Source: CBIFWW01 sp966186435
Lineage (GTDB): Bacteria; Pseudomonadota; Gammaproteobacteria; Enterobacterales; Enterobacteriaceae
NCBI GenBank assembly: GCA_966186435.1
Contig: CBIFWW010000012.1
Coordinates: forward strand, 1-40,788
Length of the DNA: 40,788 nt
Direction of reading: 5' to 3'
A program made the position numbers and the translations under genes. Of this stretch, positions 17,756 to 25,886 are shown piece after piece; the first letter of the stretch is position 1; each line of letters opens with the position of its first letter. The notes under the pieces were generated by a model, which saw only the letters and a list, made by a program, of their open reading frames with translations, was not told where the DNA came from and made no database searches.

Positions 17756-19510
17756 ATGGTTAAACCAGTTCAGCCAGCGTAACGGCCATGGATAGCGGTT
17801 GCGCCCTTCCTGTTGGCTCGCTTGAGCAATACGTTCTTGTACTGCCTGGATCAGGGTAGGGCGGCCTTCACCGTCCCACACCATGTTGGTTAACAGGGGG
17901 AGGGTATCTTCGATATCGTCCACCGCCCAGATCTTGAATTCTTCTTTATCGATAGCGTCCAGAATATCCTGATGCAACGCCAGATGGCGGACATTGGAGG
18001 CAGGAATAATAATCCCTTGGTCTTTTGTCAGGCCGCGATCTTCACAAATCCGGAAGAACCCTTCAATTTTCTCATTCAAGCCACCCACTGGCTGCACCCG
18101 ACCAAACTGGTCTACGGAGCCGGTTACGGCGATGTTCTGGCGGATAGGCACCCCGGAGAGGGCACTGATTAACGCACACAGCTCGGCCATTGAGGCGCTG
18201 TCACCGTCCACTTCACTGTAAGACTGCTCAAAGGTCAGTGAGGCGGTGAACGGGATCTGTTGGTCCAGATCCAACTCAGACATCAGGAAGGCCTGCATGA
18301 TCATCATGCCCTTGGCGTGGATGTTGCCACCCAGCTCGGCTTTACGCTCAACGTCGATAAACTCGCCATCGCCAATATGCACCACGCAGCTGATCCGGGA
18401 CGGTTCGCCAAAGGCACGGGGGTGCCCCGGGAACTCAATCACTGACAAGGCATTGATTTGGCCGATTTGCTCACCTTCGGTTTCAATCAGGATCTGCTCT
18501 TGCAGGATCTCATCACGCATCCGCTCAGCCAGGTAGCTCTCGCGCCATTCACGTTGGGCCAGCATCTGCTTAAGGGCTTCGCCACTGATGGTATCGCTCT
18601 CAATTAATAAATTTGCTTCACGCAACTGGGTCAACAACCAGTCCGGGGATAGAGGCAGGATTTCTTGATCGCCGCTGTAACGAACGGCTTCACGCACCAT
18701 CACCGGCCAGGCATCCGCCGTCAGGGTAGGCAGCTGATGGCGCAAGGCGAGGTCATTCACCCATAGCATCCACTGGGCCATGCTCTCTTCGTCATCGACA
18801 ACCAGGGTATCTTCAAACTCAGCATACAGCGCGTGTGCCGCCAGATCTGGCTCCATCTCCTGGAAATCGGCCAGAGACTCACGGTCGCCCGCCAGAATCA
18901 CTTTCAAGGACAGAGGCAAAGCGGGTATAGAAACCGGCAATGGGCGGTTTTCGTCCGGGGAAACCCAGTCAAAGCGGCCCTGAACCACCATCTGCTTCAG
19001 GCGCAGCCACATCAGCGGTTGGGTTAACAGGGTGCGTAACGGGATAACCAGAATGCCGCCGTTGGCCTGATGTACCAGGCCCGGTTGCAGTGTGACGGAG
19101 CCATTAAACTGACGAACGCAGCCAAACAGCTGCTCCAGCTCGGCCCACTGTGCGATCACCACTTCACCCTGGGCCGCAAAATTGTCACTTAGAGCCTCGG
19201 CAGAGCGGAGGGTGACCTGATTACCGCTAATGTCATAGTGGCCACCGTACAGGCCCTGGCCTTCAGCGACCAGTTTGCGGGTTTCTAAGCCAATAAGACC
19301 CAAATAATCAGCTTCTTCTGGGGCCTTCACCAGCATGAATTGAGCAAATCCCTGAGGATGGCAAAGTTGTTCCAGACCATAAGATAAACGGGCCTGAACA
19401 GCGCCAAAAACAGAGGAATAGGATTCGGGCATGATAGCCCCGCTAAACAGCGCCTGATATGCGTCGGTATCAGGGACCAGCGCGCGCGATGAAAGTCGGT
19501 TTATGGTCAA
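17750..19510 (-). CDS. ycbZ: Lon-like protease LonH (YcbZ)
   Basis: Homologue of the Lon protease with a C-terminal Lon serine-lysine peptidase domain and a reduced, degenerate N-terminal ATPase region. Its cellular substrate is not established. The family start corresponds to a TTG codon (19510; leucine in LTINRLSSRALVPDTD), which gives 586 residues, the E. coli length. The frame runs open to 19588 but those 26 codons have no family match, and no good ribosome site precedes either start. Catalytic Ser438 lies in EVDGDSASMAEL and Lys481 in GGLNEKIEGF; their spacing of 43 equals that of Ser679/Lys722 in Lon, so the protease site is intact. fabA follows in the same direction. Confidence 0.9.
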   Translation of the reverse strand: MTINRLSSRALVPDTDAYQALFSGAIMPESYSSVFGAVQARLSYGLEQLCHPQGFAQFMLVKAPEEADYLGLIGLETRKLVAEGQGLYGGHYDISGNQVTLRSAEALSDNFAAQGEVVIAQWAELEQLFGCVRQFNGSVTLQPGLVHQANGGILVIPLRTLLTQPLMWLRLKQMVVQGRFDWVSPDENRPLPVSIPALPLSLKVILAGDRESLADFQEMEPDLAAHALYAEFEDTLVVDDEESMAQWMLWVNDLALRHQLPTLTADAWPVMVREAVRYSGDQEILPLSPDWLLTQLREANLLIESDTISGEALKQMLAQREWRESYLAERMRDEILQEQILIETEGEQIGQINALSVIEFPGHPRAFGEPSRISCVVHIGDGEFIDVERKAELGGNIHAKGMMIMQAFLMSELDLDQQIPFTASLTFEQSYSEVDGDSASMAELCALISALSGVPIRQNIAVTGSVDQFGRVQPVGGLNEKIEGFFRICEDRGLTKDQGIIIPASNVRHLALHQDILDAIDKEEFKIWAVDDIEDTLPLLTNMVWDGEGRPTLIQAVQERIAQASQQEGRNRYPWPLRWLNWFNHN

Positions 19511-19695
19511 AGTGGTGTTTTTTAATTTAATTGTCAAAAACGCGAGTATACAGTAAGCCTTGGGCAGGCGCACAGGGTAAGGGCGCAAGATCTTTATTTC
19601 CGCCGTTATAATGAAGGGATACTAAATTTGCCGTGAGCGTAAAGCGTTAAATACTGTTATTCTGAGGGGAGTTACGCGGTCATCTTGAGAACAGC

Positions 19696-20148
19696 ATGAA
19701 ATACCAACAACTGGAAAATCTCGAAAGCGGCTGGAAGTGGAAATATCTGGTTAAAAAGCACCGGGAAGGCGAGTTAATCACCCGTTATATTGAAACCAGC
19801 GCGGCCCGTGATGCCGTAGATCAACTTCTGACCTTTGAGCATGATCCTGTTCAGGTAATGGGCTGGATTAATAAGCACATGAATCCTGCTTTGAATAACC
19901 GGATGAAACAAACCATCCGCGCCCGGCGCAAGCGTCATTTCAATGCAGAACATCAGCACACCCGCAAAAAGTCTATCGACCTGGAATATTTGGTTTGGCA
20001 ACGTCTGGCGGGCCTGGCCCATCGTCGCGGGGTAACCTTATCCGAGACTATCGTTCAGTTGATTGAAGATGCCGAGCATAAAGAAAAATACGCCAGTCAG
20101 ATGTCCAGTCTTAAAGACAATCTTAAAGCCATGCTAGGCAAGTCCTGA
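19696..20148 (+). CDS. matP: Macrodomain Ter protein MatP
   Basis: DNA-binding protein that recognises matS sites (GTGACRNYGTCAC), organises the Ter macrodomain and links it to the divisome through ZapB. The 150 residues are identical in length to E. coli MatP. The N-terminal four-helix part (about 1-100) contains RMKQTIRARRKRHFNAEHQH. A ribbon-helix-helix follows (about 100-130, KKSIDLEYLVWQRLAGLAHR and TLSETIVQLIED). The C-terminal coiled coil (about 130-150) mediates tetramer bridging. It diverges from lonH with 185 bases between the starts. I found no matS site by eye in this window. Confidence 0.97.
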   Translation: MKYQQLENLESGWKWKYLVKKHREGELITRYIETSAARDAVDQLLTFEHDPVQVMGWINKHMNPALNNRMKQTIRARRKRHFNAEHQHTRKKSIDLEYLVWQRLAGLAHRRGVTLSETIVQLIEDAEHKEKYASQMSSLKDNLKAMLGKS

Positions 20149-20218
20149 ATATTGGCTCCTGGCCCCTGCTAAGGGCTGCCGGTATTTAAGAATCCGGTAG
20201 TTTAATTAGCTGGGATAG

Positions 20219-20320
20219 ATGGCAATAAGAATTTATTGTGTCTCAATGTTGCTTGTTATTTATACATTACTGCTTGGGAATAATGGATATCTGGATGCGG
20301 AATTAACTGGTCCAACGTGA
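20219..20320 (+). CDS. Possible 33-residue hydrophobic small ORF
   Basis: An ATG preceded closely by GGGA opens a 33-codon frame starting MAIRIYCVSMLLVIYTLLLG. The first 20 residues could form one membrane helix or a signal peptide, followed by a short polar tail. It lies alone between matP and the ompA terminator in AT-rich DNA. The spacing of the ribosome site is short and I know no homologue, so chance is a serious alternative. Confidence 0.2.
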   Translation: MAIRIYCVSMLLVIYTLLLGNNGYLDAELTGPT

Positions 20321-20371
20321 TTAGGGTCGAGAAGGGTAAGGGCAGCAAGGGCATTCAGTATTTAAAGATAT

Positions 20372-20400
20372 AAAAAAACCCCGTTTTAACGGGGTTTTTT
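20372..20400 (-). terminator. Bidirectional terminator after ompA
   Basis: Stem AAAAACCCCGT / ACGGGGTTTTT with a 4-base loop, A run on one side and T run on the other, 14 bases beyond the ompA stop. It could also stop transcripts coming from matP. Confidence 0.92.
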
Positions 20401-20413
20401 ACGCGTTTATAAC

Positions 20414-21469
20414 TTATGCCTGAGGCTGAGTTACAACGTCTTTAGAACCGCGAACTTCAATTTCTACACGACGGTCTGGTGCCAGGCAGTCGATCAGAGC
20501 AGCACGTTTCTTAACGTTGTCACAGGTGTTGCCAGTAACTGGGTTAGCTTCGCCTTGACCCTGTGCAGAGATTTTGCCTGCTGGAATACCTTTAGATACC
20601 AGGTAATCAACAACGGACTGTGCACGCTGCTGGGACAATTTGTTGTTGTAAGCGTCAGAACCGATACGGTCGGTGAAGCCCAGAACTACGACTGCGCCAT
20701 CTTTAGGATCCAGGTTAGACAGCTGGGTGTACAGTTGATCCAGTACCTGCTGACCTTCTGGCCTTAAGGTAGATTTGTTGAAGTTGAACAGAACGTCAGA
20801 CTTCAGAGTGAAGTGCTTGGTCTGTACTTCTGGAGCTGGAGCCGGCGCTGGAGCAACAACTGGTGCTGCATCTTCCTGCTGGCCGAAACGGTAGGAAACA
20901 CCTACGCTCAGCATGCCGTTGTCTGGACGAACACCAACGGTGTTGCCGTCGCCGATGTTGTTAACCCACTGGTATTCCAGACGGGTAGCGATGTCACGGG
21001 TCATTGCCCACTCAACGCCGCCAGCGAATACTGGGGAAACGCCGGTGTCATGGTTGTCACCGATACGGTTGTTGCTGGAGTCAGCGCGCCATACCATGCC
21101 GCCCAGACGGGTGTAGATGTCCAGATCGTCAGTGATCGGGTAACCCAGTTTAGCGGTCAGCTGAACGCCCTGAGCTTTGAATGCGCCGTTAACGTTGTCG
21201 CCTTTGTAAGGCATACGGCCCAGCCAGTCGTAACCCATTTCGAAACCGAGGTACGGGTTAACCTGATAACCACCGAACGCACCAGCGCCCAGCTGGCTTT
21301 CGTGGGTCGGACCATTGTTGTTCAGGTTGCTGTTGTACCAGCCGGTGTCATGGAACTGGGACCAACCCAGTTTACCACCTGCATACCAGGTGTTATCTTT
21401 CGGAGCGGCCTGCGCTACGGTAGCGAAGCCAGCCAGTGCCACTGCAATCGCGATAGCTGTCTTTTTCAT
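20414..21469 (-). CDS. ompA: Outer membrane protein A
   Basis: Abundant outer-membrane protein that tethers the membrane to peptidoglycan and serves as a receptor for phages and colicins. The signal peptide is MKKTAIAIAVALAGFATVAQA, cleaved before APKDNTWY. An eight-stranded barrel (about residues 22-195) ends in VGVSYRFGQ. A proline-alanine hinge (VVAPAPAPAPE) joins it to a periplasmic OmpA-like peptidoglycan-binding domain (about 225-340) with GFTDRIGSDAYN and the cysteine pair in NTCDNVKKRAALIDCLAPDRR. The 351-residue length is within family range. The start is fixed by GAGG nine bases upstream, identical to E. coli; the frame upstream of it is leader. Confidence 0.98.
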   Translation of the reverse strand: MKKTAIAIAVALAGFATVAQAAPKDNTWYAGGKLGWSQFHDTGWYNSNLNNNGPTHESQLGAGAFGGYQVNPYLGFEMGYDWLGRMPYKGDNVNGAFKAQGVQLTAKLGYPITDDLDIYTRLGGMVWRADSSNNRIGDNHDTGVSPVFAGGVEWAMTRDIATRLEYQWVNNIGDGNTVGVRPDNGMLSVGVSYRFGQQEDAAPVVAPAPAPAPEVQTKHFTLKSDVLFNFNKSTLRPEGQQVLDQLYTQLSNLDPKDGAVVVLGFTDRIGSDAYNNKLSQQRAQSVVDYLVSKGIPAGKISAQGQGEANPVTGNTCDNVKKRAALIDCLAPDRRVEIEVRGSKDVVTQPQA

Positions 21470-21604
21470 TTTTTGCGCCTCGTTATCATCCAAAATGGCC
21501 ATAGGCTTTAAAACAAATTTAAAGCCCACGGTTAAATCCTTCACCCGGGCAACCCATTGAAGAGTGCTGATTGTTTCAGCTTATGAGAATGAGTAGCCCT
21601 GGCA
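21470..21604 (-). promoter_or_regulatory. ompA 5' leader with stabilising hairpin
   Basis: The region before ompA retains blocks that also occur in the E. coli ompA leader: a CCAGGG block, GGTGAAGGATTTAACCG and GATAACGAGGCGCAAAAA just before the ATG. Between them GGCTTTAAA / TTTAAAGCC forms a 9-bp hairpin (21500-21522). In E. coli such leader hairpins give the message its long half-life, and the ribosome site is bound by the small RNA MicA with Hfq. The conserved ribosome-site block suggests the same control. Confidence 0.7.
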
Positions 21605-21610
21605 AGCTAA

Positions 21611-21638
21611 AGTCTACAACGTCGCTAAAAACTTACAA
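21611..21638 (-). promoter_or_regulatory. Candidate ompA promoter
   Basis: On the minus strand TTGTAA and TAGACT are 16 bases apart and would start transcription at about 21604, giving a leader of about 135 bases, the size known for E. coli ompA. Confidence 0.5.
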
Positions 21639-21827
21639 GTGTGAAGCCCGTCAGACATATAGCAAAAAAGGGCGCAAATACACAAATTGAAACATTATTG
21701 TATCGTTTTTGTACGGTCTTCTTTTTGAGCGGATCGCGATAAACCCAGTGGCGATGCGGTTTTGGACTTATTAACAATCAGTTGACGGCAGCGCAAAATA
21801 AAATCCAGGAATAATCTTAAAATTTAC

Positions 21828-22337
21828 TTAATGATACAAACTGGAGTGAATTTTTAGCAAAGAACGTGGTCTGCGAACCTTAGTAGACATATGAACAGGT
21901 CTCATTATCAACCCAATTGCCTGCCCTTTTACGGCTGCCTGAGTAAGCATTTCGTGTTCAATATCACTTAATTCATGGGGAAGCCACCCCACCACCACGC
22001 TGTAGTTACCGGTTTGCAAAGCTTTAATCATGGCTTCTAATGTGGTGATTGGACTCATCTGGCTAACCTGCATCACTTTAGACAGTGGCAATCCGGCAGC
22101 TTCCACCCAGGCACGGCTCAACTTTTGATGGGGAGTAAGCCACAACTGCCAACGAGATTGCTGACCAAGTTGCTGTAACAAAGGCAGCAGAAGTAATTGA
22201 GTCACCCCCGGCTGTTCTTCACTGTAAACGACCTCACTAATCAAACCTGTGGACGCTGCATTACGCTGTGGACGTTGTGTTGATTGCCCGTGGCGAGAAA
22301 GGGTTGCGGCATAATTATCATGAGTCTGAGTATACAT
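21828..22337 (-). CDS. sulA: SOS cell division inhibitor SulA
   Basis: SOS-induced inhibitor that binds FtsZ and blocks Z-ring assembly until DNA damage is repaired; Lon degrades it rapidly. The start MYTQTHDNY gives 169 residues, the E. coli length; a start four codons earlier (22349) is open but would lie nearer the operator. The N-terminal 30 residues are divergent and unstructured-looking. The core contains the conserved LISEVVYSEEQPG, LLPLLQQLGQQSRWQLWLTP and TGNYSVVVGWL. The C-terminus KIHSSLYH matches the Lon recognition tail of E. coli SulA (KIHSNLYH). A LexA box lies 22 bases upstream, and sxy diverges from it. Confidence 0.97.
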   Translation of the reverse strand: MYTQTHDNYAATLSRHGQSTQRPQRNAASTGLISEVVYSEEQPGVTQLLLLPLLQQLGQQSRWQLWLTPHQKLSRAWVEAAGLPLSKVMQVSQMSPITTLEAMIKALQTGNYSVVVGWLPHELSDIEHEMLTQAAVKGQAIGLIMRPVHMSTKVRRPRSLLKIHSSLYH

Positions 22338-22358
22338 AGTGATTCCCATTTGCTGTGA

Positions 22359-22378
22359 TACTGTATGTTTATACAGTA
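22359..22378 (-). promoter_or_regulatory. LexA operator (SOS box) of sulA
   Basis: TACTGTATGTTTATACAGTA contains CTGT-N8-ACAG with an AT-rich core and extended TA ends, close to the ideal LexA site TACTGTATATATATACAGTA. It lies 22 bases before the sulA start codon, where LexA would block the promoter. Confidence 0.93.
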
Positions 22379-22553
22379 ATACCTGTACGAACTAAGATCA
22401 ACCTAAAAAGCGGAAAGCACCTCGCAAATTTGTAGCGCAACGTCATGCAAACCAAAATTCTGATTGCCGTTCACCGATAACTCTCCTATTTTGCCGTTAC
22501 AGGAACCCCTAATAAAGGAACGGGGCTTTCTTATTGATATACATGGAGAAATC

Positions 22554-23183
22554 ATGGCGTTAAATTCATACGAACGAATTAATAAATCGCAGGAATACCT
22601 CTCTTCGTTGGGAGCAATTCATCATCGCGCACTGTTTGGTGGCTACAGCTTGTCAGTAGATAACACGGTTTTTGCGATGGTGGCAGAAGGTGAACTTTAT
22701 CTCCGGGCTTGTGAAGATACGGCCCCGTATATGGCGGAACGCCAAATGCCACAGTTGGCGATGAAGAAGCGGGGGCGGCAGGTCAGCCTGCAATATTATC
22801 AAGTGGATGACACACTTTGGAAAAACCGACCAAAGCTTTTGGAGCTTTGCAGCCAGGCCTTATCATCGGCCCGTCGTGAAAAACAGCAACAAATTTGGCA
22901 GCGGCGGATGAAAGACCTGCCTAATCTCACGCTCTCCCTGGAGGTGCTGTTGCTAGAAGCCGGGATTGCCAATGAACACATGCTACGCCGTTTGGGTGCA
23001 CGGCAAAGTTGGCTTAAATTAAGGGCGATTCGTAAAAGTATCAGCATCAAGGTACTGTACGCACTGGAAGGGGCCATCAGCGGTATGCATGAAGCCGCAC
23101 TCCCGGCGGAAACCCGCCGGGCGCTATGCGAATGGGCGCAGGCCTTTGAGCCTTCCCGCTTTATCACACCGGACAGCGATTGA
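22554..23183 (+). CDS. sxy: Competence/CRP-S regulator Sxy (TfoX)
   Basis: Coactivator that works with CRP at CRP-S promoters of DNA-uptake genes. The start MALNSYERINKSQEYLSSLG gives 209 residues, as in E. coli, and GGAGAA lies just upstream. The longer open frame from 22464 has no family support. TfoX N-terminal domain is at about 8-100 (HRALFGGYSLSVDNTVFAMV and EGELYLRAC). TfoX C-terminal domain is at about 108-195 (DLPNLTLSLEVLLLEAGI and ALEGAISGMHEAALP). Its last 20 bases overlap the 3' end of yccS on the other strand. The approximately 175-base sulA-sxy gap is shared by both promoters. Confidence 0.95.
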   Translation: MALNSYERINKSQEYLSSLGAIHHRALFGGYSLSVDNTVFAMVAEGELYLRACEDTAPYMAERQMPQLAMKKRGRQVSLQYYQVDDTLWKNRPKLLELCSQALSSARREKQQQIWQRRMKDLPNLTLSLEVLLLEAGIANEHMLRRLGARQSWLKLRAIRKSISIKVLYALEGAISGMHEAALPAETRRALCEWAQAFEPSRFITPDSD

Positions 23184-25299
23184 TCTCTTCCTGAAGTGAA
23201 GCAATCTCCGGTAACAGAGCAATTAGTAAGCCCACCTGCTGGAGCACTAAAGCATCTTTAGTATCAGGCCGGGGTTCCAGGTAACCAATACGTGACGACA
23301 ACCCGGCCAGCTCATTTTCAACCTTCTCTTTATCTGATGGAAGGTGATGCAGTGCATCATCTACGTAGCACACTGCATCATCCAGCACGGCCAGAGTGCC
23401 AGGGTCAGTCAGTTGCTCGCGGTGTGCTCCCAGGGCCGATATATAGCTGTTAAGGCTATGGCTAAGGCATAACAGGCGGAATGCGGTCTCCTGGAATACC
23501 GGGCTTAACCTTGGCTCAGTGGATAAATTAGAAATAGCAGAGGCCAGATCGGCATCCCGGTTCCAGGCATCCAGGCGGGCAATACGGTATGCCAGTCGGT
23601 TATCCCGGCCTTGATGGTATTGCTCCAGGATGGCGTCCAGATAACGGCAGTTGGCATCCAGGGCGCGGGCAAACATTAACGAAAGTCGGCGGAATCGCCA
23701 GTCGGGCCAGATAAAGGTCACGGCAGCCCAGGCGATGGCACAACCTATAAGGGTATCAATGATGCGCGGTAAGGCAACTTCAAACCCTTCACCCAAAAGG
23801 TTGAAGCACAACAGTACCAGTAAGGTTATAAACATGGTGGCATGGGCGTACTGCACATTGCGGAAGGCAAAAAACAGCACGCCGGTAATCACAATCAATA
23901 GCAATTGGCCTTCCAGCGAAGGCACTAGCAGCAGTAGCGGCAGGCCGATGGCTACCCCCACCAGAGTGCCAATTACGCGCAGCGCCAGGCGCCGTTTGGT
24001 GGCGTTATAGTTTGGCTGGCAGACAAACAGGCTGGTGAGCAATATCCAATAGCCGTGTTGTAACCCAATGAACTGTATAAAAGCATAGCCGATGCACAGC
24101 ACTACAGACATACGCACGGCATGGCGAAATAGAGCGGATTCCGGCGTAAAGTTACGGGTCAAACGCAGGCGAATGTCATGCCAGCCGTGCAGCCCATCGT
24201 CTGAAAGCAAGTTTTCAGTGTCGTTAGGGTTATTGGCGATGGCTTGTTCGGACTCAATAGTTGCCAGCTGTGCATCAATAGCCTGCAGGTTGCTCACCAG
24301 AAAGCCGATCGCTTTGCGCTCATTATTGCTGATTTGCTGCTCGGGGATGCGGCTAAGGGCGGCATCCAGATGGGTAAATGCCCGCTCAAAAGCCGGGTCG
24401 TGCTGATAAGGCTGGCGGGAAAGTACCGATGTCGCCAGGCGCTGGCAGGCCAGCCCTTGCAGTGATAGCAGGCGCTGGAAGCGGAACATGATGTCGGTAT
24501 AGCGCAGTTTCTCGCGCAGGGCGCGGTACTGAATATGGGATGAGGTGGCCCGCTCATGGATTTCCTGAGCAACAAAGTAATAGTGCAGCGTCCGGCGTGT
24601 ACCCCGCTGGCCCCGGTCGCCTCGTAACCGAGTTAATAGCGTAGCTTTGGTTTGATTAAGCAGCGCCACGACCTTGCTGTTTTCCATTGCCAGTTCCAAC
24701 ACCGGTGCCTGGGTGTCATCTTCAATATCCGGGTCAAATAACCGTGATTTAAGCTCCAAATAGTGAGCCAACTGCTGGTAAGTGCGGGCGATATTGTCCT
24801 GTAGGGGGCGAATCGGGAAGATAACATGCCCAACCAGGGTGAGGACGTTATACCAGACGGCACCGGCCAGCAATAACAGCGGCTGCTCATACCAAGTGGT
24901 GAACAGTGAAATCCCCAGCATGGTATAAATCGCAATCAGCAGAGCGCCGAAGGCAATGGTGGCATAGCGCTGCCCCAGGCTGCCAAGCAGGATAAAGCTG
25001 CTGGTGGAAAGCGTCAGGCCGATGGCAAAGATCCACGGCCAGGGGAAGAGCAGCTCCACGCTGACGGAAGCAATAAAGAAACAGATTAAGGTGAGGATCA
25101 GGTTACGTAACCGGCCGGTTAACCTGTCATCGAGGTCAGCCAGTGCGGCAGCAACCACCCCCAAGGTTAATGGGATGGTTAACTTCACTTCTCCCAGCCA
25201 CCAGGGGAGGGCCGTGGTCCCGCATAGGGCAATTAAGATTCTGGCGTTATATAGCCAGGAACTGTTCCAGGTGTAGCGGCGTAGAAAGGGGTTTAACAT
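23164..25299 (-). CDS. yccS: FUSC-family inner membrane protein YccS
   Basis: Large inner-membrane protein of the YccS/YhfK (FUSC) family, related to aromatic-acid efflux components; the substrate is unknown. The 711 residues fit the family (717 in E. coli). An N-terminal hydrophobic block (about residues 15-165, IALCGTTALPWWLGEVKL and FIASVSVELLFPWPW) is followed by a cytoplasmic helical region (about 170-385). A second membrane block (about 395-530, MSVVLCIGYAFIQFIG and ATMFITLLVLLCFNLLG) precedes a C-terminal soluble part. yccF ends 12 bases upstream, so the two form an operon. The 3' end overlaps sxy convergently. Confidence 0.93.
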   Translation of the reverse strand: MLNPFLRRYTWNSSWLYNARILIALCGTTALPWWLGEVKLTIPLTLGVVAAALADLDDRLTGRLRNLILTLICFFIASVSVELLFPWPWIFAIGLTLSTSSFILLGSLGQRYATIAFGALLIAIYTMLGISLFTTWYEQPLLLLAGAVWYNVLTLVGHVIFPIRPLQDNIARTYQQLAHYLELKSRLFDPDIEDDTQAPVLELAMENSKVVALLNQTKATLLTRLRGDRGQRGTRRTLHYYFVAQEIHERATSSHIQYRALREKLRYTDIMFRFQRLLSLQGLACQRLATSVLSRQPYQHDPAFERAFTHLDAALSRIPEQQISNNERKAIGFLVSNLQAIDAQLATIESEQAIANNPNDTENLLSDDGLHGWHDIRLRLTRNFTPESALFRHAVRMSVVLCIGYAFIQFIGLQHGYWILLTSLFVCQPNYNATKRRLALRVIGTLVGVAIGLPLLLLVPSLEGQLLLIVITGVLFFAFRNVQYAHATMFITLLVLLCFNLLGEGFEVALPRIIDTLIGCAIAWAAVTFIWPDWRFRRLSLMFARALDANCRYLDAILEQYHQGRDNRLAYRIARLDAWNRDADLASAISNLSTEPRLSPVFQETAFRLLCLSHSLNSYISALGAHREQLTDPGTLAVLDDAVCYVDDALHHLPSDKEKVENELAGLSSRIGYLEPRPDTKDALVLQQVGLLIALLPEIASLQEEINRCPV

Positions 25300-25311
25300 G
25301 GCAAGCAGGCC

Positions 25312-25758
25312 TTACTGGAAGCGACGACGGGCGTTCGCATCGCGGGCAGCTTGAGCCACTTCTACCGGCACCACTCTGCGCCCCACTGGCCACAGCGCAA
25401 TGGCGGCGATTTTAAAATGCGCGATCCCGGTGGGGATGCCAATAATAGTAATGCACTGAGTGATCCCGATAGTGATATGTAACAGGCACAGCCACCAACC
25501 AAAAAAGATCAGCCATAAAATATTCAGCAGGGAGCCACCGGCATTCAGCAGGCGGTTGCGCCCCTGAGGCTCCAGTTCATCCACATGGATAGCTTCGTTG
25601 CCAAAGGGCACTAGGGAAAGCTTAGTGATTTCCCAGCAGGAGCGGGTGAGCGGCAAGGTGAAGATCAGGATGATGCTTACGATGGTTGCCAACAGCCAGG
25701 AGAGGGTCGTCAGAAATCCCCCTAGCACGAAATTCAGGATGTTCAGAACGGTACGCAT
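25312..25758 (-). CDS. yccF: YccF domain inner membrane protein
   Basis: Small inner-membrane protein of unknown function, 148 residues, exactly the E. coli length. It has two YccF repeats with hydrophobic segments (about 5-35 FVLGGFLTTLSWLLATIVSI; 70-110 LNILWLIFFGWWLCLLHITI). The recurring motif TRSCWEITKLSLVPFGNEA in repeat 1 parallels IAHFKIAAIALWPVGRRVV in repeat 2. It precedes yccS by 12 bases and diverges from helD. Confidence 0.93.
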   Translation of the reverse strand: MRTVLNILNFVLGGFLTTLSWLLATIVSIILIFTLPLTRSCWEITKLSLVPFGNEAIHVDELEPQGRNRLLNAGGSLLNILWLIFFGWWLCLLHITIGITQCITIIGIPTGIAHFKIAAIALWPVGRRVVPVEVAQAARDANARRRFQ

Positions 25759-25886
25759 GGGCTTCCTCGCAACTAATAAATAGAAAATTCGCTAATTGCG
25801 CCAATTGTAACGTGTTTTTAAGGTGGAGCGTGATTGGTCTGGCAGTTAAACTTATCGCCATCCTGAATCACCCGGATATCTCACTC

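Noticed and set aside
19589..19695. LexA-like CTGT half site upstream of lonH
   Set aside because: Only one half (ACTGTATACT) is present; the second ACAG at the right spacing is missing.
19696..20148. matS sites near matP
   Set aside because: No GTGACRNYGTCAC match seen by eye; in E. coli matP itself also lies outside the Ter macrodomain.
22390..22450. CRP-S site before sxy
   Set aside because: A TCGCA half site is present near 22425, but the partner half does not match at the required 6-base spacing.
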